Assembly: GCF_027944005.1 (NCBI RefSeq) | Contig: NZ_AP027204.1 | Coordinates: forward strand, 434,001 to 498,000 | Length of the DNA stretch: 64,000 nucleotides | DNA from: Polynucleobacter sp. SHI8 | GTDB taxonomy: Bacteria > Pseudomonadota > Gammaproteobacteria > Burkholderiales > Burkholderiaceae | Reading direction: 5' to 3' | In this document: positions 34,219-43,256 of the stretch, piece by piece | Numbering within the stretch: the stretch's first letter is position 1 | Layout: each line of letters begins with the position of its first letter | The notes under the pieces: model-generated | Told to the model about the DNA's origin: nothing | The model's input: the letters and a program-made list of their open reading frames with translations, nothing else | The model's database searches: none | Made by a program: the position numbers and the translations under genes

Positions 34219-35574
34219 TTAATGTGTGGATGCTCGTAACTCTTTCATTAAACGCATTCCAGACTCATGAAGAAGAGCTTTGCCTTCAGCAATTCCATCA
34301 TGAATTAATTTACCAGATTGTTTTTTAATTTCGCCGTTAATGATCACTGTATCGATATTTAATAAACTAGTTTGCATGATTACGGAAGATACTGGGTCGT
34401 GAATCGGCCACATATTTAATTCATCTGCACGAATCATGACAATGTCTGCTTTTTTTCCTACGGATAATGATCCTATCTCATGATCTAACTTGAGAGCTTT
34501 AGCACCTTGAATCGTGATCCATTCAAGCACTTGCCTACAATAAATAGTTGAAGTTTCAGGTAAACTATTTTTCAACTCTCTTGACTCGGCATTATCGATT
34601 GCACGTTGCATACCTAAAGCCAATCTTGCTACTGTAAACATATCTCCTGAAAATCCAGATTCTAAGTCCACCCCCAAAGAAGGGGCAGATCCAAGACGTA
34701 ATAATCTTCCTGTAATTGGATAACCGTGTCCTTGGGTCATTTCACCTTCTGGAGTAATTGAAAAAGTTACGCCAAGATCAATCATCATCTTCAGTTGATC
34801 GTCAGTCAGGTTATTGCCATGAACAATATTATTATTACTACCGAGCAAACCATCTTCCGCAAGGCGATCCCAGCCGTCAGGAGTTTTGGCGGCAGCGCCA
34901 GCACAATGCATGCTGGCAATTAGTCCTAGCTCTCGTGCAAGTTTAAAATCATGTACAGCAACATCATAAGTAGAGTAGTGAGGCCCAAGTATCGCCATAC
35001 CCAAAGAAACTAAACTATCTTTATTTTTAAATTTTGTATTTAATAATCTTTCAATTTCAGATCGCGGGTGAGGGATTTCGCTAAAGTGTTTTTGACCTGG
35101 TTTAGGATCAGGCTTTGGTGACCCATGAAAAAATACGGACCTAACTCCAGATTTCTCAAGTCCATCTATTCCAGCATCCGTATGATCCGGTGTTGGGTTG
35201 TTATGACACCAATCTCCTAGAGTGGTCGTCCCGCAATTTATTTGATTGAGTCCGCCCATATAGTTGGCAATGAAAATATCACTAGGTTTGAAATTGGTAG
35301 CTAAACCAGCATGCATATTTTTAAAATACTCTAAAAGAGTCCAATTACTCGTAACACTTCGGAGTGCTGTTTGCCAAGTATGCATGTGCACATTGACTAA
35401 ACCTGGGATAACAATAAAGCCTGTTCCATCAATCGTTTTTGCATCTGGAGCATTTATTTTTTGACCTATTTCTTTTATTCGATCATTTTCAATGAGTAAA
35501 TCCGCATGTTCTAAATCCCCGATAGATTCATCCATACTAATAATCGTGGCATTACGAATCAGTGTTTGTGACAT
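34219..35574 (-). CDS. Amidohydrolase of the AtzA/TrzA/cytosine-deaminase-like group
   Basis: A 451-residue metal-dependent TIM-barrel hydrolase of the subtype that deaminates or dechlorinates N-heterocycles (TrzA, AtzA-C, 8-oxoguanine and cytosine deaminases). Metal ligands: His63 and His65 (VNVHMHTWQ), the His in ASMHCAG, and the Asp in LGVDLESG, with the conserved His of IVHGNN. The Glu usually found three residues after the third His (HxxE) is absent (HCAG), so the proton-transfer chemistry may differ. A composite beta-sandwich domain wraps both ends. It is convergent with the PrpD gene, and TTTGGAGA precedes the ATG. It probably belongs to the heterocycle locus. Confidence 0.9.
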   Translation of the reverse strand: MSQTLIRNATIISMDESIGDLEHADLLIENDRIKEIGQKINAPDAKTIDGTGFIVIPGLVNVHMHTWQTALRSVTSNWTLLEYFKNMHAGLATNFKPSDIFIANYMGGLNQINCGTTTLGDWCHNNPTPDHTDAGIDGLEKSGVRSVFFHGSPKPDPKPGQKHFSEIPHPRSEIERLLNTKFKNKDSLVSLGMAILGPHYSTYDVAVHDFKLARELGLIASMHCAGAAAKTPDGWDRLAEDGLLGSNNNIVHGNNLTDDQLKMMIDLGVTFSITPEGEMTQGHGYPITGRLLRLGSAPSLGVDLESGFSGDMFTVARLALGMQRAIDNAESRELKNSLPETSTIYCRQVLEWITIQGAKALKLDHEIGSLSVGKKADIVMIRADELNMWPIHDPVSSVIMQTSLLNIDTVIINGEIKKQSGKLIHDGIAEGKALLHESGMRLMKELRASTH

Positions 35575-35655
35575 AACATCTCCAAAAATTTTAAAAAAGT
35601 AAAATATCGATACAAAAAATACTCTAATGTTGTTTAAATTAGTTTTATCAAGTAA

Positions 35656-36648
35656 TTAAATAATGATTAAGGATGAATCATTATTAGATGATTGAACAAT
35701 GGCTTCAAGCACTTGAATATTATTTAAAATTTGTTCTGGGGTAAAACGATAGGTTGAACTACCTTTTACAGCATCAGCCCAAGCCTCAAAGTTTTTAAGA
35801 ACTACATTTGTTGCTTGGAAAGTTTGATGACTTCTTTTTGCTTCACTATTTGAAATGGTGAGCTCCGTTGGTAAACCCCAGTCTACATTCCCATTTTCTT
35901 TAATTTCAATCCAACCTAAACTACCAAATATAGTAATACGACCATGAAATGGGGTGGTAGATAAGCAGGTGATTGCGCCAGTAGCACCATCAGCAAAATC
36001 TAGTTGAACTAAAACTTGATCTTTGCCAACAGCTCCATGAAGTACTCGACGTGTTTTTGCACGCACTTGAGTTGGGCAACCAAGCATTGAAATAAAGAAA
36101 TCAGTTAAATGTACCCCTAATGCTGTCATTGCTCCTGCTGGAGCATCTTGATCTTGCACTCGCCAATTACCCGCATCCATTTTGGCAAATAAATTATGGC
36201 TTACGTTAGCTTCTACATGCAAAATTTGGCCTAGATCACCACCTTTTACCCGACGAAAAACCTCTTCAAGAGCAGGTTCAAAGCGTCTTTCGTGACCGAT
36301 TCCTAAAACAATACCAGCTTGACTACAGGCATCTAATATACGTTTTGCTCCTTGGCTAGAAAGAGCTAATGGTTTTTCACAAAAAAGTTGCTTACCTGCC
36401 GCGATTATTTTGAGGGCTTGTGCCTCATGCATGCTGTGAGGCGTTGCTAAGATAATGGCATCAATTTCAGGGTTTTTTAAAACATCGTCCATTTCACTTA
36501 CCAAGACCAAGTGATTTTCTTTTGCAAAATCATCCAAGTGAGCAATATTTAAATCAACGCCATGTGTTACATGTATTTTTTCACTTGTTTTTAGGTAAGT
36601 GATAATTTGTTTACCCCACCAACCCAAACCGATAACAGCAGCTTTCAT
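35656..36648 (-). CDS. Gfo/Idh/MocA family oxidoreductase
   Basis: A 330-residue dehydrogenase. GLGWWGKQI at residues 7-15 is the dinucleotide loop, EKPLALS near residue 95 carries the catalytic lysine, and LGVHLTDFF near residue 180 the conserved His/Asp segment. It is the last gene of a leftward unit with an SDR and a ribose-type ABC importer, so it probably oxidises the imported sugar or polyol. AAGGAA precedes the ATG. A terminator after the importer (37494-37522) may lower expression of this part of the unit. Confidence 0.92.
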   Translation of the reverse strand: MKAAVIGLGWWGKQIITYLKTSEKIHVTHGVDLNIAHLDDFAKENHLVLVSEMDDVLKNPEIDAIILATPHSMHEAQALKIIAAGKQLFCEKPLALSSQGAKRILDACSQAGIVLGIGHERRFEPALEEVFRRVKGGDLGQILHVEANVSHNLFAKMDAGNWRVQDQDAPAGAMTALGVHLTDFFISMLGCPTQVRAKTRRVLHGAVGKDQVLVQLDFADGATGAITCLSTTPFHGRITIFGSLGWIEIKENGNVDWGLPTELTISNSEAKRSHQTFQATNVVLKNFEAWADAVKGSSTYRFTPEQILNNIQVLEAIVQSSNNDSSLIII

Positions 36649-36671
36649 AGATTCCTTAATTGAGTAGACTT

Positions 36672-37472
36672 TTATCCTGCGGTATAACCACCATCAGCAT
36701 ATAAAGTTTGGCCAGTACAAAATTGAGCAGCTGGACTTAATAAAAAATAAATACTACCCACAATATCTTCGGGCTCACCTAAACGACCTAATGGAATTCG
36801 ACTTAGCATACCCTCTCTAGTAGCCTTTCCTGGACCATCTTCGGCAAACATCCAAGCAGAAACTGGCGAACGAAACACTGTCGGACCAACCGCATTAATC
36901 GTAATACCATGTTTACCCCATTCACAACCAAGTGTGCGAACTAAAGCGTCAATTGCCCCTTTAGATGTGCAATAAGCGGTATATCCTGCGGGATGGCCTA
37001 ACTTACCTCGCGTAGAGGATAGAACTACTACGCTACCCCCTTTACCTTGAGCAATCATTTGACGACCAACTGCTTGACATGCCAACCATGGACCCCGTAA
37101 ATTAGCATCCATCACACTTTGCCAAGAATCAACAGGCATATCTACAATATCCGCAACAAAATTAGTACCGTTGGTAATTAACATGCCATTAACTTCTGAA
37201 AAATGATCTACTGCGGTTTGAACCATTTGTTTTGCATGTTCTTCAGTATCTGGCCAGTATGGAGCAACAGCTACTTTTGCACCCAAGCCCCTAACCTCAT
37301 TTGCAAGTTTCTCTAGGCCATCGACATTATTGTCAGCCAAGGTTAAATGCGCACCCCCTTTTGCTAAACCTAGTGCGGTTGCAGATCCAAGAGCTCCAGT
37401 GGCACCACTAATGAGGATAGATTTACCCGCAACTGAAAACATGTGTTCTGGATCAAAATATTTTGTATGCAT
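36672..37472 (-). CDS. Short-chain dehydrogenase/reductase (sugar or polyol type)
   Basis: A 266-residue SDR. ISGATGALGSA near residue 20 is the cofactor loop, VVLSSTRGKLG holds the catalytic Ser, YCTSK the Tyr-Lys, and TGQTLYADGGY the C-terminal motif. Its neighbours, a ribose-type importer and a Gfo/Idh dehydrogenase, suggest oxidation of a sugar alcohol or sugar acid. It begins 68 bases after the binding-protein gene, on the far side of an intrinsic terminator, so it is likely expressed at a lower level than the transporter. The ATG has a weak Shine-Dalgarno. Confidence 0.92.
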   Translation of the reverse strand: MHTKYFDPEHMFSVAGKSILISGATGALGSATALGLAKGGAHLTLADNNVDGLEKLANEVRGLGAKVAVAPYWPDTEEHAKQMVQTAVDHFSEVNGMLITNGTNFVADIVDMPVDSWQSVMDANLRGPWLACQAVGRQMIAQGKGGSVVVLSSTRGKLGHPAGYTAYCTSKGAIDALVRTLGCEWGKHGITINAVGPTVFRSPVSAWMFAEDGPGKATREGMLSRIPLGRLGEPEDIVGSIYFLLSPAAQFCTGQTLYADGGYTAG

Positions 37473-37485
37473 CTTTACTTTCTAA

Positions 37486-37522
37486 AATTAAAAAAGGCTT
37501 ACATTTCATCTGAGTAAGCCTT
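37486..37522 (-). terminator. Rho-independent terminator after the sugar-binding protein gene
   Basis: On the minus strand, AAGGCTTAC and GTAAGCCTT (plus-strand arms 37494-37502 and 37514-37522) form a perfect 9-bp stem with an 11-base loop, followed directly by a T-run (the A-rich bases from 37486). It lies 18 bases beyond the binding-protein stop. Its position inside the operon would make the importer transcripts more abundant than those of the two downstream dehydrogenases. Confidence 0.85.
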
Positions 37523-37540
37523 CGGTTAACAGTTATTTAA

Positions 37541-38500
37541 TTATTTAACAATCGTGCTCCAAGCTGGGCAGGTTTGTTTATCTGGTGCGACATCATAATT
37601 AGCAAGAGTGGCTTTCTCAACAACCATTGGCGGGAAAACAATCTCTTTAGGGACTGGCAGATTCCGAATGGAGCGAATCAATGACATCGTTGCAAAACAT
37701 CCTTGATAGAAAGGAGCGGCATCGCCACTCGCTAGCATTTTGCCAGCTTTGATAGCTTCAACGGCTTCTTTACTGCCATTGATACCCACGATTAATGCTT
37801 TACGATTTGCACCTTCTAAAGCTTCGATTGCGCCACTTGCCATGGCATCGTTTGCAGCCATGACACCATCGATTTTTGGATAGGTTTGTAATAAATTTTC
37901 CATCACTTGTAAACCCTGCAAGCGTTGATAGTTACCAGGTTGCGATGCTAAGAGTTTTATTCCCGGAGCTTCTTCAATTGCTTTTTTAAAACCATTGACA
38001 CGATTGGTATTTCCTATAACACCTCTCACACCCTCAAGAATGACCACATTACCCTGACCATTTAAGGCTTTAACCAAGGCTTTTCCTGCAGCATTTGCAG
38101 TTGAGAAATCATCAGCACCTACCCAATTGACAAAGTTACCACTCTCAGCCCGATCAGTTGCATTGACTACAGGAATTCCTGCATCATTAATTTTTTTTAC
38201 TCCAGGATTTATCGCTTTGTAATCCACTGGGATTAAAACAATACCCGTTGGTTTTTTTACAATCACATCATCAATTGCACCCAATTGCTCAGGAATACTG
38301 TCAGGTTTTGTTGGGACGTAATGTGTTGTTGATGCATTCATCTGCTTAGCAGCTGAGTCTGAACCTAAGCGAAAAGCTTGAAAATATGGATTAGTTTGGT
38401 TTTTAGTAAAAACAGCAATTTTTTCACCGTCAGCAAAAGCTTGGCCAGAGGCAAAAGAAAGAAATACAGCGGATGTCAATAAAAATTGATAATTCTTCAT
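37541..38500 (-). CDS. Ribose-type (Peripla_BP_4) sugar-binding protein of an ABC importer
   Basis: A 319-residue periplasmic binding protein. It has a Sec leader (FLLTSAVFLSFASGQAFA, mature start DGEKIAVF), KNQTNPYFQAFRLGSD at the first-lobe ligand site, GIVLIPVDYKA, VNWVGADDF, and ANDAMASGAIEALEGANR in the second lobe. These match RbsB-like pentose, hexose or polyol binders. The gene follows the permease gene by 58 bases and is closed by an intrinsic terminator, as is common for highly expressed binding proteins. A TAGGAGA lies some 12 bases before the ATG. Sugar identity unknown. Confidence 0.93.
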   Translation of the reverse strand: MKNYQFLLTSAVFLSFASGQAFADGEKIAVFTKNQTNPYFQAFRLGSDSAAKQMNASTTHYVPTKPDSIPEQLGAIDDVIVKKPTGIVLIPVDYKAINPGVKKINDAGIPVVNATDRAESGNFVNWVGADDFSTANAAGKALVKALNGQGNVVILEGVRGVIGNTNRVNGFKKAIEEAPGIKLLASQPGNYQRLQGLQVMENLLQTYPKIDGVMAANDAMASGAIEALEGANRKALIVGINGSKEAVEAIKAGKMLASGDAAPFYQGCFATMSLIRSIRNLPVPKEIVFPPMVVEKATLANYDVAPDKQTCPAWSTIVK

Positions 38501-38558
38501 GTGTGCAAAGTCTCCTAGTTAATAAGTATAAATTTTTACAACGATATGATGAGGCAAT

Positions 38559-39521
38559 TTAAGAAGAGGCCTTTCTCCTAAAGAGTAAATCTAAAAATAC
38601 AGAAAGAATAATAATGATGCCCGTTACTAAGGCCTGATAATTCCCATCAATAGTGAGAATATTCATCCCATTTAAAACTAATGTCAATATGAGCGCCCCA
38701 ATCAAGGTGCCGAACATTGTCCCAACTCCACCAAATAATGAAGTTCCACCAATCAAGACAGCAGCAATTGCTGGCAGAGTTAAGCTTTCGCCTATATCAC
38801 CTTCAGCAGAATTTAATCGAGCTAAAAAAACCAAGCTTGCCAGTCCTGCCGCCATACCACTTAAGATATACACCAGCATTAAACGACGATTGACGGGAAC
38901 GCCTGATAAACGAGCCACAATTGGATTGGCTCCTACAGCATAAATTTGTTGACCATATATTGAGTATTTGGTGAAGATAGAACCTAGGATTAAAAAAACA
39001 CTCATGATATAGATCGGTACCGGTATCCCATATAAATAACCACTGCCAATAAACCGGAATGATTTTTCAAAGCCATTGATGGTAGTACCCGCCATAAAGT
39101 AATAAGTTAATCCGTGCAAGATCCACAACATACCGTATGTGGCAATAAAGGAAGGCAACCTTAAGGCAGTAACTAATAGCCCATTACCAATGCCAATTAA
39201 CATTCCACAACCAATACCTGATATGAATCCTAAGGTCGTTGATCCGGTATTCGTCATTACAACCGCTGCTACACAGGCAGACATACCAACATTTGCGCCA
39301 ACAGATAAGTCAATTCCAGCGGTAAGGAGAACTAGAGTAAGGCCTGATGCCATTAAAAATAAAAGGCTTGCTTGTCTTAAAACATTGAGCAAATTATTGG
39401 TTGTAAAAAAAGCTTCAGTTAGCAAAGACAAAACAATACAAATCATTACTACAACAAGCATCCGAAAAAATAAATTTTTCAGTTGCGATGAATTTTTAAG
39501 TTCTTGAAATAAATTATTCAA
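38559..39521 (-). CDS. Ribose-type ABC permease (BPD_transp_2), second of two
   Basis: A 320-residue RbsC-like permease with about eight to ten hydrophobic segments. LTAGIDLSVGANVGMSA is the family-defining segment, AVGANPIVARLSGVPVNR the cytoplasmic coupling region, and AAVLIGGTSLFGGVG the conserved C-terminal motif. The start is TTG 39521, supported by AGGAATCA just upstream. It follows its paralogue by 8 bases, and both are served by one ATPase, so the channel is probably a heterodimer. Confidence 0.92.
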   Translation of the reverse strand: MNNLFQELKNSSQLKNLFFRMLVVVMICIVLSLLTEAFFTTNNLLNVLRQASLLFLMASGLTLVLLTAGIDLSVGANVGMSACVAAVVMTNTGSTTLGFISGIGCGMLIGIGNGLLVTALRLPSFIATYGMLWILHGLTYYFMAGTTINGFEKSFRFIGSGYLYGIPVPIYIMSVFLILGSIFTKYSIYGQQIYAVGANPIVARLSGVPVNRRLMLVYILSGMAAGLASLVFLARLNSAEGDIGESLTLPAIAAVLIGGTSLFGGVGTMFGTLIGALILTLVLNGMNILTIDGNYQALVTGIIIILSVFLDLLFRRKASS

Positions 39522-39529
39522 TGTGATTC

Positions 39530-40489
39530 CTAAGCCTTACTTTTGAAACTATCAAGCAATAGTGCAACTAAAACTAAAAGTCCAATACTTGCCACTTGAA
39601 CAGAGGATTGCACACCAACTAAATTCAGCCCGTTTCGCAATACCCCAACGGTAATGACACCTAAGAAAGTTCCAAATAACCATCCATTACCTTTTTCAAA
39701 GGAAGTGCCGCCCACAATTACCGCTGCTATAGCATCAAATTCCATGCCAATTGCTGCAGTAGGGTGTCCTGAATTCATGCGGGCCGTCAATAAAATAGAA
39801 GCTACACCTGCCATGATCCCGCTTAATGCGTAAACAGCAATATGATGAATATTAACTCGCACGCCGGCAAGCTTAAGAGCGTCACGATTGCCCCCAATTG
39901 CAAATATATAAGTTCCAAAGCGCGTATGGTAAAGCAATACATGGACAATTACATAACTAATAAGAGCAAAATAAATTGGAAACGGAATTCCAAGTAAATG
40001 GCCGTTATAGGCCATACCAATAGTATCTCCCAAATCAGAAATCGTTTGTCCATCGGTCACAATTAATGCCAGGCTAGTACAAATACCCAACATACCTAGA
40101 GTGACGACAAACGGGGGAATGTTGAGGTAAACAATAATGATGCCATTAGTGATTCCGATGATGAGGCCCACTAATAAAGCCATCAATATGGCCAGTGGCA
40201 AGTTGTGAGTCTGAGCTAAAAAATAGGCGACAATCACACCGCAGAAAGTTAGCAATGCGCCAATCGACATATCAATCCCTTCTGTCATGATGACCAATGT
40301 CATTGGCAACGAGATGATTAAAAGTATTGCAGACTGGGCGCCGATATTGGTTAAATTTCTCAGAGATAAAAAATCAGTATTTAATATAGTAAATATCAAT
40401 ACACAAAGGAATAGCATCACTGCAACTCCCGGTATATTTTTTAATACATGAGATATTGGTAATGATTTTTTTAAAGTACTATCAAGCAT
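39530..40489 (-). CDS. Ribose-type ABC permease (BPD_transp_2), first of two
   Basis: A 319-residue RbsC-like permease, paralogous to the next gene. It shows MTEGIDMSIGALLTFCG, FAIGGNRDALKLAGVRVN (coupling loop) and AAVIVGGTSFEKGNG. Its first 8 bases overlap the end of the ATPase gene, so translation is coupled. Two distinct permease genes with one double-domain ATPase is the arrangement of several sugar-alcohol and autoinducer-type importers. Confidence 0.92.
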   Translation of the reverse strand: MLDSTLKKSLPISHVLKNIPGVAVMLFLCVLIFTILNTDFLSLRNLTNIGAQSAILLIISLPMTLVIMTEGIDMSIGALLTFCGVIVAYFLAQTHNLPLAILMALLVGLIIGITNGIIIVYLNIPPFVVTLGMLGICTSLALIVTDGQTISDLGDTIGMAYNGHLLGIPFPIYFALISYVIVHVLLYHTRFGTYIFAIGGNRDALKLAGVRVNIHHIAVYALSGIMAGVASILLTARMNSGHPTAAIGMEFDAIAAVIVGGTSFEKGNGWLFGTFLGVITVGVLRNGLNLVGVQSSVQVASIGLLVLVALLLDSFKSKA

Positions 40490-41975
40490 TAGTCATTCCT
40501 AGCTTTAAAACATTTTCTTCAGTTAATGTGTCTTTTTCTAATAATCCTGAAATTTTTCCTTCACGCATGACATATGCTTTATCACATACATTGACGATTT
40601 CTGATAGTTCAGAGCTAATCATTAAAACTGCGGCACCATCCTCAACTAATTTGTAGATAAGAGCAAAAATTTCAGCCTTTGCACCTACATCAATACCGCG
40701 CGTTGGCTCATCAAATATAAAAATCTTAGAATCAGTTGTTAGCCATTTGCCAATCACAATTTTTTGTTGATTTCCACCGCTTAAGAGATGAGTTGACTGT
40801 TTCCCAGATGGCGAGGCAATACGAAGTTTTCGAATTAAGTCCTCGCTAATTTGTTGGGCTTTTTGACTGCTCATCCAAGTACTTGGAAAGATTTTTTTTA
40901 AACCAGAAAGAATAATATTTTCCTCCACAGATCTGATTAAAGCCAATCCTTCCGTCTTTCTACTTTCGGGTATCAAGGCTAACCCCATCTCAACAGATTG
41001 AAAAGGTTCTCCTGTACGATTTTTACCAAAAATCTCAACTGATCCAGAGTTAACATGATCGGCACCAAAAGCCGCTCTTGCAACTTCCGTTCGTCCTGCT
41101 CCAACGAGGCCTGCAAGACCAACAATTTCACCCACTCGCACCTCTAAAGAGATATCTTGAATACCATTATCAGAGTACAAATGAGAAATCTTTAATGCAA
41201 CTTCACCCGGATTGCTAATATAATTTCGCGCATATGCCATATCTACTCTACGTCCAACCATCATTTGTACTAGTTCTTCTGGAGATGTGGTTTTAGGATC
41301 GGCGTCTCCTACTAGTTTTCCATCACGTAGTACTGTAATGCGATCGCCCAAAAGAAAGACCTCTGCCATTCGGTGAGATATATAAACAATTCCGACACCC
41401 TCTAATTGCAATTTGCGAATCATCTCAAACAATAAAGTTGTCTCACGGTCTGAGAGTGCCGCTGTTGGTTCATCCATGACCAAAATCTTCGCATTTTGTG
41501 ACAGCGCCTTTGCAATCTCAACCATTTGTTGTTGAGCTACACCAAGGGTGTGAACTAATGTGTGAGTATCTATATCTAAAGACAACACACTTAGCCAATG
41601 TTTGGCTTCCTTGTGCATTCGAGCATGATCAAGCGTCCCAGGAATGCTACCAGAATATTCTCTGCCCAAAAAAATATTTTGGGCAATATTTAAATAGGGA
41701 ACTAAAGAGAACTCTTGAAAAATAACTGCAATTCCTAGATCCCTAGCATCACTTGGAGATTGAATTTTGACCGGTTGACTTTGATAATAAATTTCACCAC
41801 CATCAGCTTGGTATGCGCCACAAAGAACTTTCATTAATGTGGATTTACCTGCGCCATTTTCGCCTAACAGCATATGCACTTCACCTGGATAAACATCAAA
41901 GGAGACTTGATCTAGTGCAGTAATACCTGGGAAGTGTTTACTAATGGAACGCAGTGCAAGGATAGGTTGTGTCAT
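40482..41975 (-). CDS. Ribose-type sugar ABC ATPase with two nucleotide-binding domains
   Basis: A 497-residue RbsA/MglA-like ATPase. The N-terminal domain has Walker A GENGAGKST (near residue 38), a degenerate signature LGVAQQQMVEIAKAL and Walker B ILVMDEPTAALS. The C-terminal domain has a modified Walker A GLVGAGRTEVAR, the signature LSGGNQQKIVIGKWL and Walker B IFIFDEPTRGID. This asymmetry is normal for the family. It is the first gene of the leftward importer operon. The promoter must lie in the 297-base gap shared with the divergent Bug gene. Confidence 0.95.
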   Translation of the reverse strand: MTQPILALRSISKHFPGITALDQVSFDVYPGEVHMLLGENGAGKSTLMKVLCGAYQADGGEIYYQSQPVKIQSPSDARDLGIAVIFQEFSLVPYLNIAQNIFLGREYSGSIPGTLDHARMHKEAKHWLSVLSLDIDTHTLVHTLGVAQQQMVEIAKALSQNAKILVMDEPTAALSDRETTLLFEMIRKLQLEGVGIVYISHRMAEVFLLGDRITVLRDGKLVGDADPKTTSPEELVQMMVGRRVDMAYARNYISNPGEVALKISHLYSDNGIQDISLEVRVGEIVGLAGLVGAGRTEVARAAFGADHVNSGSVEIFGKNRTGEPFQSVEMGLALIPESRKTEGLALIRSVEENIILSGLKKIFPSTWMSSQKAQQISEDLIRKLRIASPSGKQSTHLLSGGNQQKIVIGKWLTTDSKIFIFDEPTRGIDVGAKAEIFALIYKLVEDGAAVLMISSELSEIVNVCDKAYVMREGKISGLLEKDTLTEENVLKLGMTNA

Positions 41976-42272
41976 AAATAGAAATACTTAAGCATAGAAA
42001 CAATACCCGTTAGTTAATAATCACTTTAGGTGTTATTACAAATAACAAAGATTTCCCTATTTTGTCTCGTGATAAAAATTTTTATCTTTTCAATTTAACA
42101 CTTATATTTTGATATTCAACAAGGATTTACCCTAAGTATTTCGCCATACACTTTAGGGCATTGAGAAGATTATTCTCAAATCACTATAAATGTTCCTAAA
42201 AATGTAATGTAATATTAAGTTTAAGTATCTAAAAAAATAAATTAATTACAACCTTATAAAGGGAGACAAACA
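41976..42272. promoter_or_regulatory. Divergent intergenic region, 297 bases, with an imperfect inverted repeat
   Basis: Holds the promoters of the leftward sugar importer and the rightward Bug gene. CCCTAAGT (42130-42137) and ACTTTAGGG (42150-42158) form an inverted repeat with one bulged base and a 12-base centre, placed mid-gap as an operator might be. No T-run follows, so it is not an obvious terminator. No RNA gene or short ORF stands out. Confidence 0.35.
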
Positions 42273-43247
42273 ATGAGGATTCATCATCAGTTTTTAACCG
42301 CGGCACTTTTTACAATTAGTTCTTCATTTTCAGCCTTATCTCAGACGAATTTTCCCCAAAGCCCAGTAACCATTGTTGTGCCATATGGCCCAGGTGGGGG
42401 GGCAGATATTTTCACACGAACCATTGCACCAAAAATGGGTGAGAAATTAGGACAACCTATTGTGGTTGAAAATAAGGCTGGTGGCGGAACTGCGATTGCC
42501 GCATCTGATGTTGCGCGTGCAAAGCCAGATGGGTATCGTATTTTGTTAGGCGACGTTTCTACTTTTTCAACGAATACCCATTTATATCAACGACTAAGTT
42601 ATGACCCTCGTGATTTGACGCCAATAACTCTGGCAGGTCGTTCCCCATATCTCCTCTTAGTTAATCCTAAGGTTCATCCGCAAACTTCACTTAAGGATTT
42701 TATTTCATCAATCCAGAAGGCTCCAACTGGAACAGTTAACTATGGAAGTGCAGGCAATGGTGGACCATCTCACCTCGCTGCTGAAATGTTTGTTAGAGCT
42801 GCAGGCGTTAGCTTAATTCATGTTCCTTATAAGGGTTCAGGACCGGCGTTACCTGATCTTCTTGCTGGTAACATTGGAATGATGTTTATGGATTATGCTC
42901 CAGCAAAGGCGCAAATCTCAGGGGGTAAGCTCCGTGCGCTAGCAGTAACCTCAACACAGCCAACCCCAATTCTTCCTGGAATACCAACCCTAGCGTCACT
43001 ATATCCAGGCTTTGAGGCATGGTTTTGGATAGCATTAGCTGCCCCTAAGGGAACTCCAACACCGATAATTGACAAAATTCGTGAAGCTTATATATATGCT
43101 GTAAATGATCCAGAAACTAGAAAAACTTTAGTAGAGGTGGGAATTGAGCCTTTACAAAGCACTGCATTAGAGATGGATACTTATGTTAAATCTGAGTCAG
43201 TAAGGTTAGGTCGCGTAATTAAAGAAGCTGGTATTCAATTAGACTAA
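42273..43247 (+). CDS. Bug/TctC-family periplasmic solute-binding protein
   Basis: A 324-residue Bug protein with a 23-residue leader (LTAALFTISSSFSALSQ, mature start TNFPQSPVTIVV), the loop VPYGPGGGADIFTR, AKPDGYR, and HVPYKGSGPALPDLLAG. GGGAGAC precedes the ATG. It opens a rightward series with a PRISE-type reductase, an SDR and a Rieske oxygenase, but a strong hairpin follows its stop, so it may be partly uncoupled from those genes. Confidence 0.93.
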   Translation: MRIHHQFLTAALFTISSSFSALSQTNFPQSPVTIVVPYGPGGGADIFTRTIAPKMGEKLGQPIVVENKAGGGTAIAASDVARAKPDGYRILLGDVSTFSTNTHLYQRLSYDPRDLTPITLAGRSPYLLLVNPKVHPQTSLKDFISSIQKAPTGTVNYGSAGNGGPSHLAAEMFVRAAGVSLIHVPYKGSGPALPDLLAGNIGMMFMDYAPAKAQISGGKLRALAVTSTQPTPILPGIPTLASLYPGFEAWFWIALAAPKGTPTPIIDKIREAYIYAVNDPETRKTLVEVGIEPLQSTALEMDTYVKSESVRLGRVIKEAGIQLD

Positions 43248-43256
43248 TCAAAATAT

